Assembly: GCF_001280125.1 (NCBI RefSeq)
Contig: NZ_LGEG01000261.1
Span: 1 to 35,518 of the forward strand
DNA: 35,518 nucleotides
Reading direction: 5' to 3'
From: Streptomyces sp. NRRL F-6492
GTDB taxonomy: Bacteria; Actinomycetota; Actinomycetes; Streptomycetales; Streptomycetaceae
Part shown: piece by piece, positions 35,301-35,518 of the stretch
Layout: the number at the start of each line of letters is the position of its first letter
How positions within the stretch are numbered: position 1 is the first letter of the stretch
Made by a program: the position numbers and the translations under genes
Notes under the pieces: generated by a model
Told to the model about the DNA's origin: nothing
The model's database searches: none
Seen by the model: the letters and a program-made list of their open reading frames with translations, nothing else

Positions 35301-35518
35301 GCCCTCCTCGCCACCCGGCGCGCCCCCCGCACCCGGACGGAGGAGACCCTCGTCGCCCTCTTCGGCACGACGCTGGAGACGACGGACCCGATCGGCATCG
35401 ACGACAGCTTCTTCGCGCTCGGCGGTCATTCGCTGCTCGCGGCTCGGCTGACGAATCACATCGCGGACGTGCTGGGCGTGCGGCTGACGATCCGGGACGT
35501 GTTCGGGAGTCCGACGGT
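32370..35518 (+). CDS. Non-ribosomal peptide synthetase, first C-A-PCP module (cut by window edge)
   Basis: The frame is open for 1049 codons from an ATG at 32370 (CAGGAG six bases before) to the edge. The condensation domain (about 15-440) has the active HHLVVDG motif at 154-160. The adenylation domain (about 485-965) has FTSGSTGRPK near 632-641, NGYGPAE (Ala where Thr is usual), YRTGDL, GRADDQIKIRGFRIEPGE and PNGKIDK with the catalytic Lys. The carrier domain has GGHSLLAARL with Ser1021 for phosphopantetheine. By-eye alignment to GrsA gives a specificity code of about D-A-L-L-F-V-G-I-F-K; I cannot assign a residue. Starting with a C domain means the module receives an acyl or peptidyl group from another protein. 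It builds part of a peptide natural product in the cytoplasm. Confidence 0.93.
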   Translation, partial: MPFDTPVAPAPAAVRLPLSVAQRDIWTAHALDPTGVKYNVAECREILGPVDPELMAAAWLRLVEEADFLRVRGFEDDGEQVWQLVDAAGADAGNTAPRSLPFTDVSAADDPEAEAWRLIDGMISAPFDLIRRPPVRCALIKLGEERYFYFYGFHHLVVDGVGVSMALARLVELYERAVAGEPWGPSPFGSLADLLAEDAEYRGSERAAADLAAWREHLDGAPDAPAGLVRGTGRAPAAHGGLPFARRSVRVSAADADRLRAVARGERVSWSVLLVALFSVYLHRVTGREELVLALPVTGRTTRQARSTPGMLSNVVPLRLRVRPGEPLGALVRSAAAEVKHGLRHQLTRYEDLCRAAGTVDGSRRLAAPVLNIMGFHAELTVCGRPTLNHNVSNGPVDDLAVAVLDLGAGNGLRIDFDTPVDGVDTASVAAHQDRFAAFLTTVLAADRPAERRIADLDVLSDAERALLTGPWAGPVADTAGTAGTTLVERFEEQAARHPDGTALIDGERSVTYAELNAAANRWARHLVARGLGRGDLAGVLLERGVRFATAVLAVLKTGAAHVLLDPDFPDERLRAAAADAGIRHLLTRPSLAGRLDGPWATHTEAPGELLSYGPGNPGLPVAPDDPACLMFTSGSTGRPKAILSSHRNLVSTLVGQPYLPTGPDQVYLQCSPVSWDAFSLEFWGGLLHGGTVVLQPGQKPEPALVTELARRHGVTTLLLSATLFNYLTDEHPEAFSTVTTAFTVGEAASPAHVHKLQRIEPGITILNGYGPAEVMIFATTHTVEPGERPHTAIPIGTPLVNKASYVLDPHLNLCPPGTTGELYVAGEGLAHGYLGRPDLTAVRFVPNPFGPGRLYRTGDLARFDAEGRLVYEGRADDQIKIRGFRIEPGETEAALLTHPGVAQAVVTVHEKRLAAYVVTDGDSHSDTHPDLHPEEIRRHVAERLPEHLVPTYLTLLDRLPVTPNGKIDKRALPAPTALLATRRAPRTRTEETLVALFGTTLETTDPIGIDDSFFALGGHSLLAARLTNHIADVLGVRLTIRDVFGSPT

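Noticed and set aside
32319..35459. Reverse-strand open frame of 1046 codons opposite the NRPS
   Set aside because: The forward frame has every NRPS core motif; the reverse product is low-complexity.

Overview
The window is high-GC DNA with frequent GTG starts, strong third-position GC bias, secreted proteases, SARP and LAL regulators and a non-ribosomal peptide synthetase (NRPS). Together these indicate a Streptomyces or close relative. I see no tRNA, rRNA, CRISPR array, transposase or phage gene.

Left part (1-10200): a secreted M28 aminopeptidase (cut by the left edge), a secreted thermolysin-like M4 protease, a long gene-free stretch, a large LAL-type LuxR regulator with an unusual hexapeptide minisatellite, a small unknown protein, another gene-free stretch, a secreted S1 (streptogrisin/alpha-lytic) protease with a strong terminator, a helix-turn-helix regulator and a small LapA-like membrane protein. 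The common theme is extracellular protein breakdown.

Middle (10266-23646): a carbohydrate island. A ROK repressor diverges from an ABC importer (binding lipoprotein and two permeases) joined to a cytoplasmic GH1 beta-glucosidase. A decayed phosphotransferase-like fragment follows. A LacI-type repressor then diverges from three secreted proteins: a discoidin/CBM32 beta-helix protein, a clan GH-A-like hydrolase with discoidin domains at both ends, and a DUF1996 protein. A perfect CG-centred palindrome (17875-17888) overlaps the predicted start of transcription of the secreted set. The natural reading is that the exported enzymes cut a polysaccharide, perhaps a fungal-type glucan, and the importer and GH1 enzyme take up and hydrolyse the fragments. 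The polymer cannot be identified from sequence alone.

Right-middle (23872-27021): a standalone class F-like sortase, a GNAT acetyltransferase, a membrane-anchored PP2C/SpoIIE phosphatase and a SnoaL-like protein.

Right end (27178-35518): an AfsR-like SARP (winged helix, BTAD, NB-ARC, TPR) containing an in-frame TTA codon, a 74-residue secreted peptide gene, an XRE-NB-ARC regulator, and the start of an NRPS (C-A-PCP, cut by the right edge). Direct repeats with an exact 11-bp period, the spacing typical of SARP sites, occur upstream of the SARP and between the peptide gene and the XRE-NB-ARC gene. This looks like a regulatory circuit for the biosynthetic cluster: SARP plus exported peptide plus second ATPase regulator. 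It is the most interesting part of the window.
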